A DNA stretch of 64,000 nt from Bog-756 sp963841885 (GTDB taxonomy: Bacteria; Actinomycetota; Acidimicrobiia; Acidimicrobiales; RAAP-2), in the NCBI GenBank assembly GCA_963841885.1, contig CAWJEK010000023.1:1-64000 (forward strand), read 5' to 3'. Position 1 is the stretch's first letter, and every line of letters begins with the position of its first letter. The position numbers were made by a program, and so were the translations under genes. Below are positions 49,928 through 60,003 of this stretch, one piece after another. Below the pieces are notes generated by a model. That model ran no database searches, was not told the DNA's origin, and was given only the letters and a program-made list of their open reading frames with translations.

Positions 49928-51526
49928 ATGGCGACGTCGGCGGCTCCCCCCTCCTCGGCCCCGGTGGGCGGGGGCCCGGCGCCGGAGTCGGTGGAGCGCG
50001 GTGACGACGTCCCCCGCGACCGGTCGGATGCCGGGCCCGACGGCCCGCTCCCCCGGCTGAGTGGTTGGGTGGTGGTGACGGCGGCCGTGATCACCGCCGT
50101 CCTGGTCGCCGTGTCGGACCGCTACGGCTACCACCGCGACGAGCTCTACTTCCTCGAGGCCGGAAAGCACCTGACGTGGGGCTATCCGGACATGCCCCCG
50201 CTGGTGCCGGCCCTCGCCCGGGCCCTGTCCGCGGTGGCGCCGGGCTCCCTCCCGGTCCTCCGCCTGCCCTCCGCTCTGGCGGCCGGTGCCGTCGTGGTCA
50301 TGACCGGACTGACGACCCGGGAGTTCGGCGGTGGACGGTCGGCCCAGGTCCTGGCCGCCGTGACGACCGCCGGCTCGGCCCTCCTGCTCGGATCCGAGCA
50401 CTACCTCGAGACGTCGGGCGTCGATCTCGCCTCGACGACGCTCATCCTGTGGCTGGTCGTGCGACTGCTGCGCACCGGCGACGGCCGGCTGTGGCTCGCC
50501 ATCGGGGTCGCCACCGCCCTGGGTCTGCAGGCCAGTGACCTCACCGCGACCGTGATCGTCGCGGTGGTCGTCGCCGTGCTGGCGGGCCGACGACGTCGTC
50601 TACTGCTGTCACCCTGGGCCCTGGCAGCGGCCGTCGTCATCGTCGCCTCCTGGGCGCCGTATCTGGTGTGGCAGGCCGACCACGGGTGGCCCGAACGTGC
50701 CGTCGCCTCGGCGATCGCCCGAGGCGGCTCGGGCACCTCGACGCCGCGGTGGCTCCTGCTGCCGACCCAGCTCGTCCTCGTGAGCCCGTACCTCGCTCCG
50801 GTATGGATCTCCGGTCTGGTGCGACTGGTGCGCGCCCCGGGACTCCGCTGGTGTCGTCCCGTCGGTGTCGCGTACCTCGTGCTGGCGGCCGTCTACCTGG
50901 CTACCGGTGGGAAGTCGTACTACCTCGGTGTCGTCCTGCCGGTCCTGGTGGCGGCCGGCGCGCAGCCGGTGGTCGACTGGCTCGGGCGCGGCCGGTCCGC
51001 GGTCCGGAAGGCCCTGGTGGCCGCGGCCATCGCCCTGACCATCCCGACCACGGCCCTCGTCATGCTCCCCGTCCTGCCGGTCACCGACCTGCACGACACG
51101 CCGATCGTGACCATGAACTACGACGAGGGGGAGACCGTCGGTTGGCCGGCCTACGTCGACCAGATCGACGCCGCCTTCCGCCGGCTACCCGCCGATCAGC
51201 GGATGGCGGCGGCGGTCCTCACGGCGAACTACGGGGAGGCGGGGGCGGTGGACCGCTTCGGCCCCGGACTCGGACTCCCCACCGCCTACAGCGGCCAGGA
51301 CGGCTTCTGGTACTGGGGTCCGCCGCCGGCCCGCGCCACCGTCTTCGTCGTGGTGGGCCTGGGGGGTGCGACCCTCCGTCGGGTGTTCTCGACCTGTCGG
51401 ACGGTCGGACATCTCGACAACGGTGTCGGGGTGGACGACCAGGAGCAGCGGGTACCGCTGCGCATCTGCACCGGGCGGCACCTCCCGTGGTCACGCGGTT
51501 GGATCGACCTCCGCGTCCTCGGATGA
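49928..51526 (+). CDS. Glycosyltransferase family 39-like membrane protein (ArnT/PMT type)
   Basis: The ATG at 49928 is 8 bases after the TetR stop. After a 45-residue Pro/Ala/Gly-rich, probably cytosolic tail comes a first membrane segment (WVVVTAAVITAVLVAVSDRY) and the family signature DRYGYHRDELYFLEAGKHLT, including the DE acidic pair of the first periplasmic loop, then WGYPDMPPLVP. Eight to nine further hydrophobic helices follow. It is 532 residues and intact. Such proteins transfer sugars from polyprenyl-phosphate donors at the outer face of the membrane. Acceptor unknown. Confidence 0.78.
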   Translation: MATSAAPPSSAPVGGGPAPESVERGDDVPRDRSDAGPDGPLPRLSGWVVVTAAVITAVLVAVSDRYGYHRDELYFLEAGKHLTWGYPDMPPLVPALARALSAVAPGSLPVLRLPSALAAGAVVVMTGLTTREFGGGRSAQVLAAVTTAGSALLLGSEHYLETSGVDLASTTLILWLVVRLLRTGDGRLWLAIGVATALGLQASDLTATVIVAVVVAVLAGRRRRLLLSPWALAAAVVIVASWAPYLVWQADHGWPERAVASAIARGGSGTSTPRWLLLPTQLVLVSPYLAPVWISGLVRLVRAPGLRWCRPVGVAYLVLAAVYLATGGKSYYLGVVLPVLVAAGAQPVVDWLGRGRSAVRKALVAAAIALTIPTTALVMLPVLPVTDLHDTPIVTMNYDEGETVGWPAYVDQIDAAFRRLPADQRMAAAVLTANYGEAGAVDRFGPGLGLPTAYSGQDGFWYWGPPPARATVFVVVGLGGATLRRVFSTCRTVGHLDNGVGVDDQEQRVPLRICTGRHLPWSRGWIDLRVLG

Positions 51527-51637
51527 GTGGGCACCCGGGATGCCGGGTCGGTCAGCCACGGGCGCGACCTCGACGGTTCCGGCGACGAGGGGCAGGCCCC
51601 CGACCGGGCCCCACCGCGGAACCGTAGTCTGATCCCG

Positions 51638-52793
51638 ATGCCCGTCCCGCTCCCCGACGCGACCGACACCGACCTCGTGCCGCCGGCCCGGGACGAGGTG
51701 GCGGCCACCGCCCGCGGGAGTGGCGACGGCCGTGTCGGCCCCGACCGGCCTGACCAGCCTGCAGCGCATCCTCCTGGAATCGGTCTTCCGGGCCATGACC
51801 GGGCACGCCATCCCCCTGGAGGACTTCGATCCGTTGGGGGCCGCCGATCTGGCCGAGGTGCTCCGGCACCGGAACCTGGCGTTCCGGACCCGCATCGTGC
51901 AGGTGATGCTGCTGGCCGCCCTGGTGCTCCGACCCCTGCCGGAGTCCGTGGTCGACCAGGTGGGGGCCTGTGCGTCGGAGCTGAGCGTCGACGAGTCCCT
52001 GATCGGGGTGGCCCGGCGGTTCGCGTCGGGCTCGCTCGGGCTCGCCGCCATCGACTTCGAACGGAACGGCTACACCTCCGAGTGGCGGCCCGACTCGGCG
52101 TCCGAACTCCACACGTCGAAGGAGCTGGCCACCGTGTGGGACCTGGCCGTCGACGACCCCGAGCTCGCCCGACGGTGGTCCGACCTCGGCCGCCTGCCGG
52201 CGGGCAGCCTCGGCCAGGGCGTCCTCGCCCTCTACCGGACGAGGGGTTTCGTCTTCCCGGGGCTGCCGGGCTCGGCGCCCCCCCTGCTCGCCCAGCACGA
52301 CTGGGTCCATGTGCTGGCCGACTACGGGACGACGGTCGAATCGGAGCTGGAAGTGTTCGCCTTCATCGCCCGGGCCAACGACGACATGCGGGCCTTCTCC
52401 CTCCTGGCCATGGTGGTCTCCCTCTTCGAGACCGGCTACCTCCGGACCGGAGCCGGGTTGTTCGAGGCGAGCCCCGGCCACCTCTCGTCACACGAAGGGG
52501 TCGCCGTCCGGATCGCGGACGCCATGCGGCGCGGGGCCCTCTGCCGCGACTCCGTGACCGGTGCCGACAGCATCGACTACCTCCACTTCGACTGGTTCTC
52601 GATCGCCGACCTGCCGGTGGACGAGGCCAGACGGAGGTTCGGTGTGGTCGACAAGGGGGCGGAGGCGGTCGCCGCCGGCTCGGTGGGTCCGTGGGACCCG
52701 GGGGGCATCAGTGAATTCCAGCTCGCCGCCGGCCGTGAGCTGGCGGCCCGTGAGGGCCGGACGTACCAGCCCGACGGTTCGGTCGCCTCCTGA
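51638..52793 (+). CDS. Coq4-like protein, probable N-terminal frameshift
   Basis: The main frame begins at GTG 51720, but ATG 51638 (MPVPLPDATDTDLVPPARDE) joins it if one indel near 51712 is allowed; I favour the longer form. The helical body carries LAQHDWVHVLADYGTTVESE and LEVFAFIARANDD, which matches the HDxxHxxxGxxxTxxxE zinc signature of Coq4 (ubiquinone biosynthesis). Coq4 binds quinone intermediates and zinc, and homologues occur in many bacteria. About 384 residues is longer than usual Coq4. The role here is unknown. Confidence 0.6.
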
Positions 52794-52805
52794 AGCGAGT
52801 CCGCC

Positions 52806-53980
52806 TCAGGCGTCGCGGGTCACCATCCGCCACGCCCCGAGGACCGTCCACACCACCAACCAGCCCACGATCACGCAGACGGCCACAGTGCGCGACTCCG
52901 GCACCAGCATGATCTGCCCGGTCGGTCCGTTCCCCCCGAAGGGTGACGGTAGGCCGGCGGGTTCCAGATGGCTCATGGCCAGACCGACGATGCCGCGCTG
53001 GGCGTTGATCAGGTGCGAGATGACGTTTCGACTCAGCACCGGGGTGAGGATGACCTCGAGGACGATCATGAGGATCACGGGCACCGTACGTTGGCCCATG
53101 AGCGATGCCCAGTCCCACCACGAACCCGATGGTCGCCTCCAACAGGACCCACAGGCCGGAGTCGATGATCAGCGTCGTCGGCGGCTCGAGGAAGTTGCGG
53201 TGGTAGTCGACGTAGTCCAGGTTGGCGATCTGCCGGGCGGCGGCCGCCACCTGAGCATGGGTCACCGGAGCTGTCGTGGTGGCGCCGGGGCCGATCTTGA
53301 TGCCCGGTCCGTTCCCGTTGCCGCAGTTGACGCTGTTGACCACCTGGATGAGGTCGGAGTTCGGCCCGATGTCGAACCCGAAGTTGCAGATGACCTCGTC
53401 GGCGTGGGCCGTCGCCCAGCTGTCCAGCGCCGGCTGGGACAGACCTGCGGGGACCTTGACCCCGTCGTAATTGAGCTGGGTGGGAGCGGCCAGGATGCAG
53501 ACCGTGCACACGATGGCGAAGCCGACGGCGACGATCGGCAGCACGATGGCCAGGCCCGCCGGGATGCGCGCCAGGTAGAGGGCCAGCCGCGACCGTCCGG
53601 TGATCACCAGGTGTCGGAACATCCCCTCGGTGAGGTCGACCGACCCCGCCGTGCAGCCCACCGTGGCGGCCACGATGAACCCGAAGATGAACAGCACTCC
53701 GGCGACGAGCGTGGTGAAGATGCTGTACCCGCCGGCCGGCCCGTAGGACTTCGGGTCGACGGCGTGGGAGACCAGCCGGAAGGCCAGGAACACCACCGGG
53801 AGACCGATGTTGACGCGAGGAGGGTGATCATCAGGCCCCTGCGCTCGGCGGAGTTCCATGAAGCGGGTCGTGATCATGGCTCCAGGTGGGGATCCACGAG
53901 CCGCGGTGGTCGGGGCGGTGGCTCAGCGGGACCGGTGCCGGCCCGGGGGCGGTGGCGTCGACGGGGGCCATGGTGGTCAT
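52806..53980 (-). CDS. ABC-2-type exporter permease, several frameshifts as read
   Basis: ATG 53980 overlaps the stop of the ATPase gene (ATGA). After MTTMAPVDATAPGPAPVPLS the frame changes near 53875 and 53830, then IGLPVVFLAFRLVS, FTTLVAGVLFIFGFIVAATV, IPAGLAIVLPIVAVGFAIVC and SGLWVLLEATIGFVVGLGIA form four membrane segments with a large extracytoplasmic loop (about 53250-53480). A frame change near 53100 leads to two more helices (VPVILMIVLEVILTPVLSR; VAVCVIVGWLVVWTVLGAW). It is about 391 residues. It would export an unknown substrate with the ATPase. Confidence 0.68.
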
Positions 53981-54950
53981 GGGGACTCCCCCAGTCGGCT
54001 GGTGACCTGAGGAACCACGATTCGAGCGAGGCCTGCACGAGCTGGAGCCGGTAGACCGAGATCCCACCCTCCACCAGCACCCGGTTGACCTCGGCGATGA
54101 CGTCGCGACCGGTGTCCGACGGGAGGGTGAGCACGATCCCGTCGGGTGCCACCTCGCAGTCGGCACCGGGCACCGTGGTGCCGAGCAGCGCCGACGCCAC
54201 CACGGGATCGGAGCACTCGACCTCGACCCGGACCGACGAGCCCGAAAGCAGTTGCGAGATGGAGCCCTGGCGGATGACCCGTCCCCGGTCGACGATGGCC
54301 ACCGCGTCACAGGTCCGCTCGACCTCGTCGAGGAGGTGGGACGAGAGCATCACGGTGCGCCCCTCGGCGACGAGCCCGAGGATCATGTCGCGCATCTCCT
54401 GCATGCCCGCCGGGTCCAGGCCGTTCATGGGTTCGTCGAGGATGAGCAGCTGGGGGTCGCCGAGCAGACAGGCCGCCACGCCGAGGCGCTGGCGCATGCC
54501 CATCGAGTACTTCGACACCTTGTCGTCGGACCGGTGGGCCATGCCCACCCGGTCGAGGGCGGCGCCGATCCGGTCGCGGGCGGCCGGCTCGCGGGCGGCC
54601 GCCAGGATCTGGAGGTTCTGCCTTCCCGTGAGGTGCCCGTGGAACCGGGGCTCGTCGACGATGGCACCGACCCGGGCCAGCGCCTCGGCCCGGTGGCTCG
54701 GGACCTCGTGACCGAGCAGCGACATCGTGCCGGCGTCGGCGTGGGTCAGCCCGAGCAGGACCCGGATGAGCGTCGTCTTGCCGGCCCCGTTCGGGCCCAG
54801 GTAGCCGAAGGCACATCCCCGGGGGACGAGGAGCTCGACATCGTTGACGGCGACGTTCCCCCCGAAGCGCTTGGTCAGACCGTGGGTCTCGACCGCCCAG
54901 TCGCTCCCGGTGCGGGCCGGGTCGGGGTGGTCGGCGAGGGCCGTGGTCAT
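53977..54950 (-). CDS. ABC transporter ATP-binding protein, one frameshift at the end
   Basis: ATG 54950 gives VETHGLTKRFGGNVAVNDVE and Walker A GYLGPNGAGKTTLIR; the signature is YSMGMRQRLGVAACLLGDPQ, Walker B LLILDEPMNGLDPAGMQEMR, and H-loop MLSSHLLDEVERTCDA. A frame change near 54010 gives the end QVTSRLGESP and a stop at 53977. It is 324 residues. It powers the exporter permease that follows. It resembles antibiotic/multidrug type ABC-2 systems. The PadR/HAAS genes lie divergently on the other strand. Confidence 0.88.
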
Positions 54951-55120
54951 CGGTCCGCGCCTCCGTGGTGATGGGCGTGTGGAGGCATGCGTCGATCCTC
55001 CCCCTGGTCCCGGCCCCTGACAATCAGGGACAACCCGCACCGCCCTCGGGGTCGACCCGCAGAACGGGGGCGGACGGACCCTGCCCCGACGTCCCGGACC
55101 GACTCCCTTGCGCAGCAAGC

Positions 55121-55150
55121 TACCATCCGACTATCATGCCACACATGGTA
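55121..55150. promoter_or_regulatory. PadR-region dyad
   Basis: TACCAT and ATGGTA form perfect six-base arms around 18 bases, spanning the start region of the PadR gene. PadR operators often have ATG-type half-sites, but spacing here is unusual. Candidate only. Confidence 0.35.
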
Positions 55151-55499
55151 GAGACGGGTGGTCGCCGGACACAGCTCCTCCGGGGGGCCCTGGACCTCTG
55201 CCTCCTCGCCGTGATGCGCGACGGTCCGGCCTACGGGTACGAGATGACCAAGCGACTGCGGGCGAGGGGGCTGTCGGTCGTGGGCGAAGGCTCCATCTAC
55301 CCCCTGCTCGGCCGGCTCGAGCGCGACGGCCTCGTCGACACGTACCGGGCGGCCAGCAACGGCGGTCCGCCGCGGCAAGTACTACCGCCTGTCCCGCCTG
55401 GGGGAGAAGGCGCTCGGGGCGGGCATCATCGAGTGGCAGGAGACCCGGGACACGGTCGACGCCGTACTCGGGCCCGTCGATACGGAGGTGACGTCGTGA
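55136..55499 (+). CDS. PadR-family regulator, one frameshift
   Basis: The ATG at 55136 precedes RTQLLRGALDLCLLAVMRDG, PAYGYEMTKRLRARGLSVVG and EGSIYPLLGRLERDGLVDTY, a full PadR winged HTH. A frame change near 55375 leads to KYYRLSRLGEKALGAGIIEW, the usual C-terminal wing, and a stop at 55499. It is about 120 residues. It controls itself and the HAAS-type gene to which it is coupled. PadR proteins with ABC exporters often respond to toxic substrates. Confidence 0.85.
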
Positions 55500-56082
55500 A
55501 CGGTTTCGTGGACGCCTGCCGGCGCGAATGGAAGCGCATCGGCGTGGACGATGCGGTGGCCAACGAGATGGCGGCCGATCTCGAGGCCGACCTCGCCGAA
55601 GCCGAGGCTGACGGCGTCGCCCCCGAGGAGGTGCTGGGCAACGCCGTCTTCGACGCGCCGTCGTTCGCGGCGTCCTGGGCCGCCGCCCGCGGGGTGGTCA
55701 CCTCGGCGCCCACCTCGCCGGGATCGGCCCGGCGGTGGGTCCTGGCCGGAGGAGCCGCGGTGTCCCTCGTCCTCGTGGTGGTCGGCGTCGTCCTGCTCGG
55801 ACCGATCCAACGGGCGTCCGTCGCGGTGGCCGCCACCCGTCACTCCATCGTGGTGCCCATTCCGGGGGTGTTCGCCTCCCCCCGTCAGACGATCTTCGGT
55901 CCCGGGGTCTTCGCCCATCCCGTGGTCGACAGCGGTCCGCTGCGGGCCCTCGGCCTCCTGCTGTTCCTGGTGGGTGTGCCGGCGTCGCCGTGGTCCTGTG
56001 GTCGTGGCGGTCGCGGCGGCGGTCGGCCCGCACCGACCCGCCCGGATTCGACGACAGCGTCCGGATGCCCAGCTACCTGTGA
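55496..56082 (+). CDS. HAAS-domain-like membrane protein, one frameshift
   Basis: The GTG at 55496 overlaps the PadR stop (GTGA). The N-terminal helical part NGFVDACRREWKRIGVDDAV, NEMAADLEADLAEAEADG and APEEVLGNAVFDAPSFAASW fits the HAAS domain found beside PadR regulators, followed by two membrane segments (VLAGGAAVSLVLVVVGVVLL; ALGLLLFLVGV). An indel near 55985 gives the end WSWRSRRRSARTDPPGFDDS, stop 56082. It is about 195 residues. HAAS proteins are often membrane partners of PadR control; the exact role is unclear. Confidence 0.68.
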
Positions 56083-56143
56083 CGCCGGCGGACGACACCC
56101 TTAGGCGCCATCCGTCCTTCGGGGTCGGGACGGGGGTCGGGGT

Positions 56144-56774
56144 TCAGGCCGGGGTCGGGTCCACCAGCAGCGTCGCCACCGCCCGGCGCAGCATGGCGCC
56201 GAGTTCGTCGGACGGCAGGGAGGAGAAGACGTCGCCGGAGAAGGCCAGCGCCGCCCATCACGCGCGCCGATGGCGCAGGCCATCCGCACCCGGTGCTCGG
56301 CGGGGACCTCCTCGTTGGCCAGCACCTGGCGGAAGCGCTCCTGGATGTCCTCGTGCTCGCCGTCGTGGCCTCGCGGTGGAGTTCCTCGATGGCGGCCTGG
56401 TTCCGCTCGTGGAAGATGAACAGGGCCCGGTGCGGCCAGCATCTGGTCGATGAGCCCGTCGAGGAGCCGGGCCCACGACTCGGGCGAGGCCTCGTCGCCC
56501 AGGGCGGCCAGGGCGTCGCGGCCGAACTCGTGGAGACGCATGTGCAGCGCCATCAGGATCTCGTCCTTGCTGGCGAAGTGGTAGTAGATCGCCGCCTTGG
56601 TGAACCCCAGCCGCTCGGCGATCTGGCGCAGCGACGTCTTGTCGTAGCCCTGGGTGGTGAAGAGCTCGAGGGCGATGTCGAGGATCCGCTCCCGGGTCGG
56701 TCGCCGCCCGCGGCCCCGTCCCCGGGTCCGGCTCGGCGGCCGTCGACGGGACTCCGGTCTGACGTCGTGGCCAT
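56144..56774 (-). CDS. TetR-family regulator, several frameshifts as read
   Basis: The ATG at 56774 is most likely, although an indel near the GGGGACGGGG run at about 56720 separates it from the HTH (RPTRERILDIALELFTTQGY, DKTSLRQIAERLGFTKAAIY, YHFASKDEILMALHMRL). Further indels near 56425, 56370 and 56250 are needed to recover the ligand domain and a C-terminus ending LLVDPTPA at 56144. It is about 210 residues. It is divergent from the DrrA-like gene with repeats CGACCGGTAAG in between. It probably represses the exporter. The drug ligand is unknown. Confidence 0.75.
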
Positions 56775-56791
56775 GGGCCCATTCTACTTGA

Positions 56792-56853
56792 CGACCGGTA
56801 AGTTGACCCTTACCATCCGGCAGTAAGTCGACACTTGCTGACCGACCGGTAAG
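56792..56853. promoter_or_regulatory. Operator region with two CGACCGGTAAG repeats and a CTTAC-GTAAG dyad
   Basis: CGACCGGTAAG occurs at 56792-56802 and 56843-56853, and CTTAC (56809-56813) faces GTAAG (56823-56827). All lie between the divergent TetR and DrrA-type genes. They suggest that the TetR binds several half-sites here. The second repeat overlaps the Shine-Dalgarno of drrA. Confidence 0.55.
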
Positions 56854-56862
56854 GAGACGGCC

Positions 56863-57869
56863 ATGCCCGACGACGCCATGATCCGGGCCGAAGGGCTGAC
56901 CAAGCGCTACGGCGAGACGCTGGCCCTGGCCGGCGTCGACCTCGACGTCCCGGCCGGGTCGATCCTGGCCGTGCTCGGGCCCAACGGCGCCGGCAAGACC
57001 ACGGCCGTCCGCATCCTCACCACCCTGGCCATGCCCGACGCCGGCCGGGCCTGGGTCGCCGGCCACGACGTGGTGACCGAGGCGGCCGCCGTCCAGCGCA
57101 ACATCGGGGTCGACCGCCCAGGACGCCACGCGTCGACGGCCTGCTGACCGGTCGCCAGAACCTGGTGATGATCGGGCGGCTGAGCGGCCTGCGCCGGTCG
57201 GACGCCCAGGACCGGGCGGCGGAGCTCCTCGAGCAGTTCGACCTGACCGACGCCGCCGACCGGGTGCTGACGGGCTACTCGGGCGGCATGCGCCGCCGGC
57301 TCGACCTGGCCGCCGGCCTGGTCACCCGACCGCCGGTCCTCTTCCTCGACGAGCCGACCACCGGGCTCGACCCGACCAGCCGGGTGCGCATGTGGGACGT
57401 CATCCGGGAGCTGGTCGCCGACGGGGTGACCCTGCTGCTCACCACCCAGTACCTCGACGAGGCCGACGAGCTGGCCGACCGCATCGTGGTCATCGACCAC
57501 GGCCGGGTCATCGCCGACGGGACCTCGGCGCGAGCTCAAGGCCGACACCGGTGGCGCCCGCCTCGAGGTCACCCTCACCGAGCCCGCCGACGAGGCGGCC
57601 GCCGCCCTGGCGCCCTTCGTCGTCGGGCCCGTCCACGTGAGCCACGACGGCCGGCGGCTGCGGGCACCCGTCCGCAGCGGATCGGGTCTGGCCACCACGG
57701 TGGTGCGGGCGCTCGACGGCGCCGGCATCGCCGTCGACGACGTCGAGGTGCACCAGCCCTCCCTCGACGACGTGTTCTTCGCCCTCACCGGTCACCCGAG
57801 CGAGCCGGACGCCGACGGTCGGGTTCGACCGAACCCGAACCCGTCCCGACCGCGGGGGTGGGCGCATGA
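56863..57869 (+). CDS. DrrA-like ABC transporter ATP-binding protein, frameshifted as read
   Basis: The ATG at 56863 follows AAGGAGA. MIRAEGLTKRYGETLALAGV, AVLGPNGAGKTTAVRILTTL (Walker A), LTGYSGGMRRRLDLAAGLVT (signature), VLFLDEPTTGLDPTSRVRMW (Walker B) and LLLTTQYLDEADELADRI are all present, then a DrrA-type C-terminal domain (VEVHQPSLDDVFFALTGH). Indels near 57110, 57530 and 57810 split the frame. About 335 residues match daunorubicin-resistance ATPases. It energises the DrrB-like permease and shares an ATGA overlap with it. Confidence 0.88.
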
Positions 57870-58717
57870 CCACCACCGCCCTCGCCCCCACTCCCCCGAT
57901 GGCCCGACCCCGTCCGGACGGCATCGTCCGCAAGGTCTCCGACGTCGTCGCCCTCACCGGTCGCAACCTCGTCCACATCGCCCGCGAGCCGGCGCAGCTG
58001 TCGGACGTGACCGTGCAGCCCGTGCTCTTCACCCTCCTGTTCGTCTACGTGTTCGGCGCCGGCGTGTCGCTGGCGGGCGGTCACACGTACGCCAACTTCG
58101 CCATCGCCGGCCTGCTCGCCCTCAACCTGACGACCTCCGCCATGGGAACGGCCGTCGGGCTCAGCACCGACCTCAACACCGGGGTCATCGACCGGTTCCG
58201 GACGCTGCCCATGTGGCGGCCGGCCGTCCTGGTCGGACGCTCGCTCGCCGACCTCCTGACCGCCGTCGTCTGCGCCGCCATCGTGGCCGTCACCGGACTG
58301 GTGGTGGGCTGGCGACCCGGTGGCTCCTTCGGGACCACCATCGCCGGCTTCGCGCTGTTCCTGTTCTTCAGCTACGCCCTGTCGTGGGGGTGCGCCTGCC
58401 TGGGCATGGTGTCCAAGGGGCCCGAGTCGGCGCAGGGCGTGGGCCTGGTCATCCTCTTCCCCCTGGCCATCGTGTCCAACGCCCTGGTGCCGACCCAGCG
58501 GATGCCCCTGGTGCTCCGCACCGTGGCCGACTGGAACCCGGTGAGTGCGGTGGCCTCGGCGGCCCGCGAGCTGTGGCAGAACCCCAATCCGTCGGCCACC
58601 ATCCACGCCTGGCCGATGCAGCATCCTCTGGCCGCGTCGCTGCTGTGGTCGGTGGGGCTACTCGCCGTCTTCGCTCCGCTGGCCACCCACCTCTACCGGC
58701 GCCGCACGTCGAACTGA
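57866..58717 (+). CDS. DrrB-like ABC-2 permease
   Basis: ATG 57866 overlaps the ATPase stop. The 283-residue intact protein has the ABC-2 membrane plan: VTVQPVLFTLLFVYVFGAGV, YANFAIAGLLALNLTTSAMG, LADLLTAVVCAAIVAVTGLV, GTTIAGFALFLFFSYALSWG, VGLVILFPLAIVSNALVPTQ and SLLWSVGLLAVFAPLATHLY, i.e. six helices. It would export a hydrophobic compound with the DrrA-like ATPase. The TetR gene divergent to the pair fits drug-inducible efflux. Confidence 0.88.
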   Translation: MTTTALAPTPPMARPRPDGIVRKVSDVVALTGRNLVHIAREPAQLSDVTVQPVLFTLLFVYVFGAGVSLAGGHTYANFAIAGLLALNLTTSAMGTAVGLSTDLNTGVIDRFRTLPMWRPAVLVGRSLADLLTAVVCAAIVAVTGLVVGWRPGGSFGTTIAGFALFLFFSYALSWGCACLGMVSKGPESAQGVGLVILFPLAIVSNALVPTQRMPLVLRTVADWNPVSAVASAARELWQNPNPSATIHAWPMQHPLAASLLWSVGLLAVFAPLATHLYRRRTSN

Positions 58718-58738
58718 GCGGATCGGCGGAGGACCGGC

Positions 58739-59962
58739 TCAGGCCCCCAGCCGGTCGAGCAGCCGATCGGCGGCGGCCCGCCCGGACCGCAGGGCCCCTT
58801 CCATGAGCCCGGCGAAGTCGCCCGCCAGGTGCTCCCCGGCGAAGGCCACCCGGGCGAAGGCCGGGTCGAGGAGGTCGGCGTCGCCGGGGCGGTCCCTCAC
58901 GGTCCGAGCGGAGTAGGACTCCCCGGCGAAGCGATCGTCGTTCCACGTCGTCACGACCGCCCGGTCGACATCGAGGGACAGCTCCGGACGCAGGGTGGCC
59001 GCCGCCCGGGCCCATGCCGACGGACCGTCGTAGGCGCCGAGACGACCCAGGGCCTCCGGGGAGCCGGCGAAGCAGTGGAGGACGGACTGCACCGATCCGG
59101 TCCCATCGGTCGCCGTCCAGCACCAGTAGCGGCCGCCCACCGACATGACGGCACTGGCGGACGGTCGACCCCGGACCGGCACGTGCAGCTTGGCGTTGTG
59201 GGCCAGTCCGGCCCGCCGCCAGACCTCACGGGTGGACGCCGGAGGTGCCGGATCGAAGGACAACGTGCGGACCACCGCCAGGGGCAGCGCCACGATGGCG
59301 GCGTCGGCCTCCACCTCTCCGCCGGTCGTCGCCACCCGGACGGTGTCGCCCCGGTGGTCGAGACCCAGCACCTCGGTGTCCAGCCGGACGGGGGTCACCA
59401 GCTCCGACGCCAGGGCCCGGGCGATGCGCTGATTTCCGCCGTCGACCCGCCAGGAGTCCCGGGTGTCGACGTCCACGAGGGGGTCGAGGGCGGTGGCGGC
59501 CGCCAGTTCGTCGGCGGACAGCCCGTCGGTGAGCTCGAGTCGGGCCAGGACGGTCTCGACCGCGTCGCGCCGGGCGTCGATCCCCTCGACCAGCGACCGC
59601 AGCGAGGTGCCGGGGGGTGCCGCCCGGGCGGCCCGCCGCAGGGCCGTGGCGGCGTCCACCAGCTCCCGTTCGGTGACGTCCGGGCCCTGGCGGGGATCAC
59701 GCCGGTAGTAGGACATCGATGTCGGGGCGATCCCGATGCCGTGCCGTCGGGCCACGGCGCGCAGCTCCCGGTAGTCGTCGAGCACGAACTCGGCGCCGCG
59801 CTCGATCACGTGCTCGGCGCCGTCGACCTCGAGTACGTCGGACCAGACACGGCCTCCGACGCGGTGCCGGGCCTCGACGACGACGACCTCGCACCCCGCC
59901 CCGGTGAGGACGACGGCGGCCCGGAGCCCGGCGAACCCTGCTCCGAGGACGGCGACGCGCAC
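58739..59962 (-). CDS. FAD-dependent amine oxidase (flavin monoamine oxidase-like)
   Basis: The intact 407-residue protein shows the GxGxxG FAD fold (MRVAVLGAGFAGLRAAVVLT), EARHRVGGRVWSD, the end FAGEHLAGDFAGLMEGALRS, and a central substrate domain. This is the monoamine-oxidase/phytoene-desaturase-like flavin family. It would oxidise a primary or secondary amine, or another substrate, and give H2O2 or feed electrons elsewhere; substrate unknown. It is downstream of the DrrAB pair but on the opposite strand. Confidence 0.8.
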   Translation of the reverse strand: MRVAVLGAGFAGLRAAVVLTGAGCEVVVVEARHRVGGRVWSDVLEVDGAEHVIERGAEFVLDDYRELRAVARRHGIGIAPTSMSYYRRDPRQGPDVTERELVDAATALRRAARAAPPGTSLRSLVEGIDARRDAVETVLARLELTDGLSADELAAATALDPLVDVDTRDSWRVDGGNQRIARALASELVTPVRLDTEVLGLDHRGDTVRVATTGGEVEADAAIVALPLAVVRTLSFDPAPPASTREVWRRAGLAHNAKLHVPVRGRPSASAVMSVGGRYWCWTATDGTGSVQSVLHCFAGSPEALGRLGAYDGPSAWARAAATLRPELSLDVDRAVVTTWNDDRFAGESYSARTVRDRPGDADLLDPAFARVAFAGEHLAGDFAGLMEGALRSGRAAADRLLDRLGA

Positions 59963-60003
59963 GGGCGGATGTTAGGCCACCGCGGTCGGCGGCGACCCCG
60001 CCG

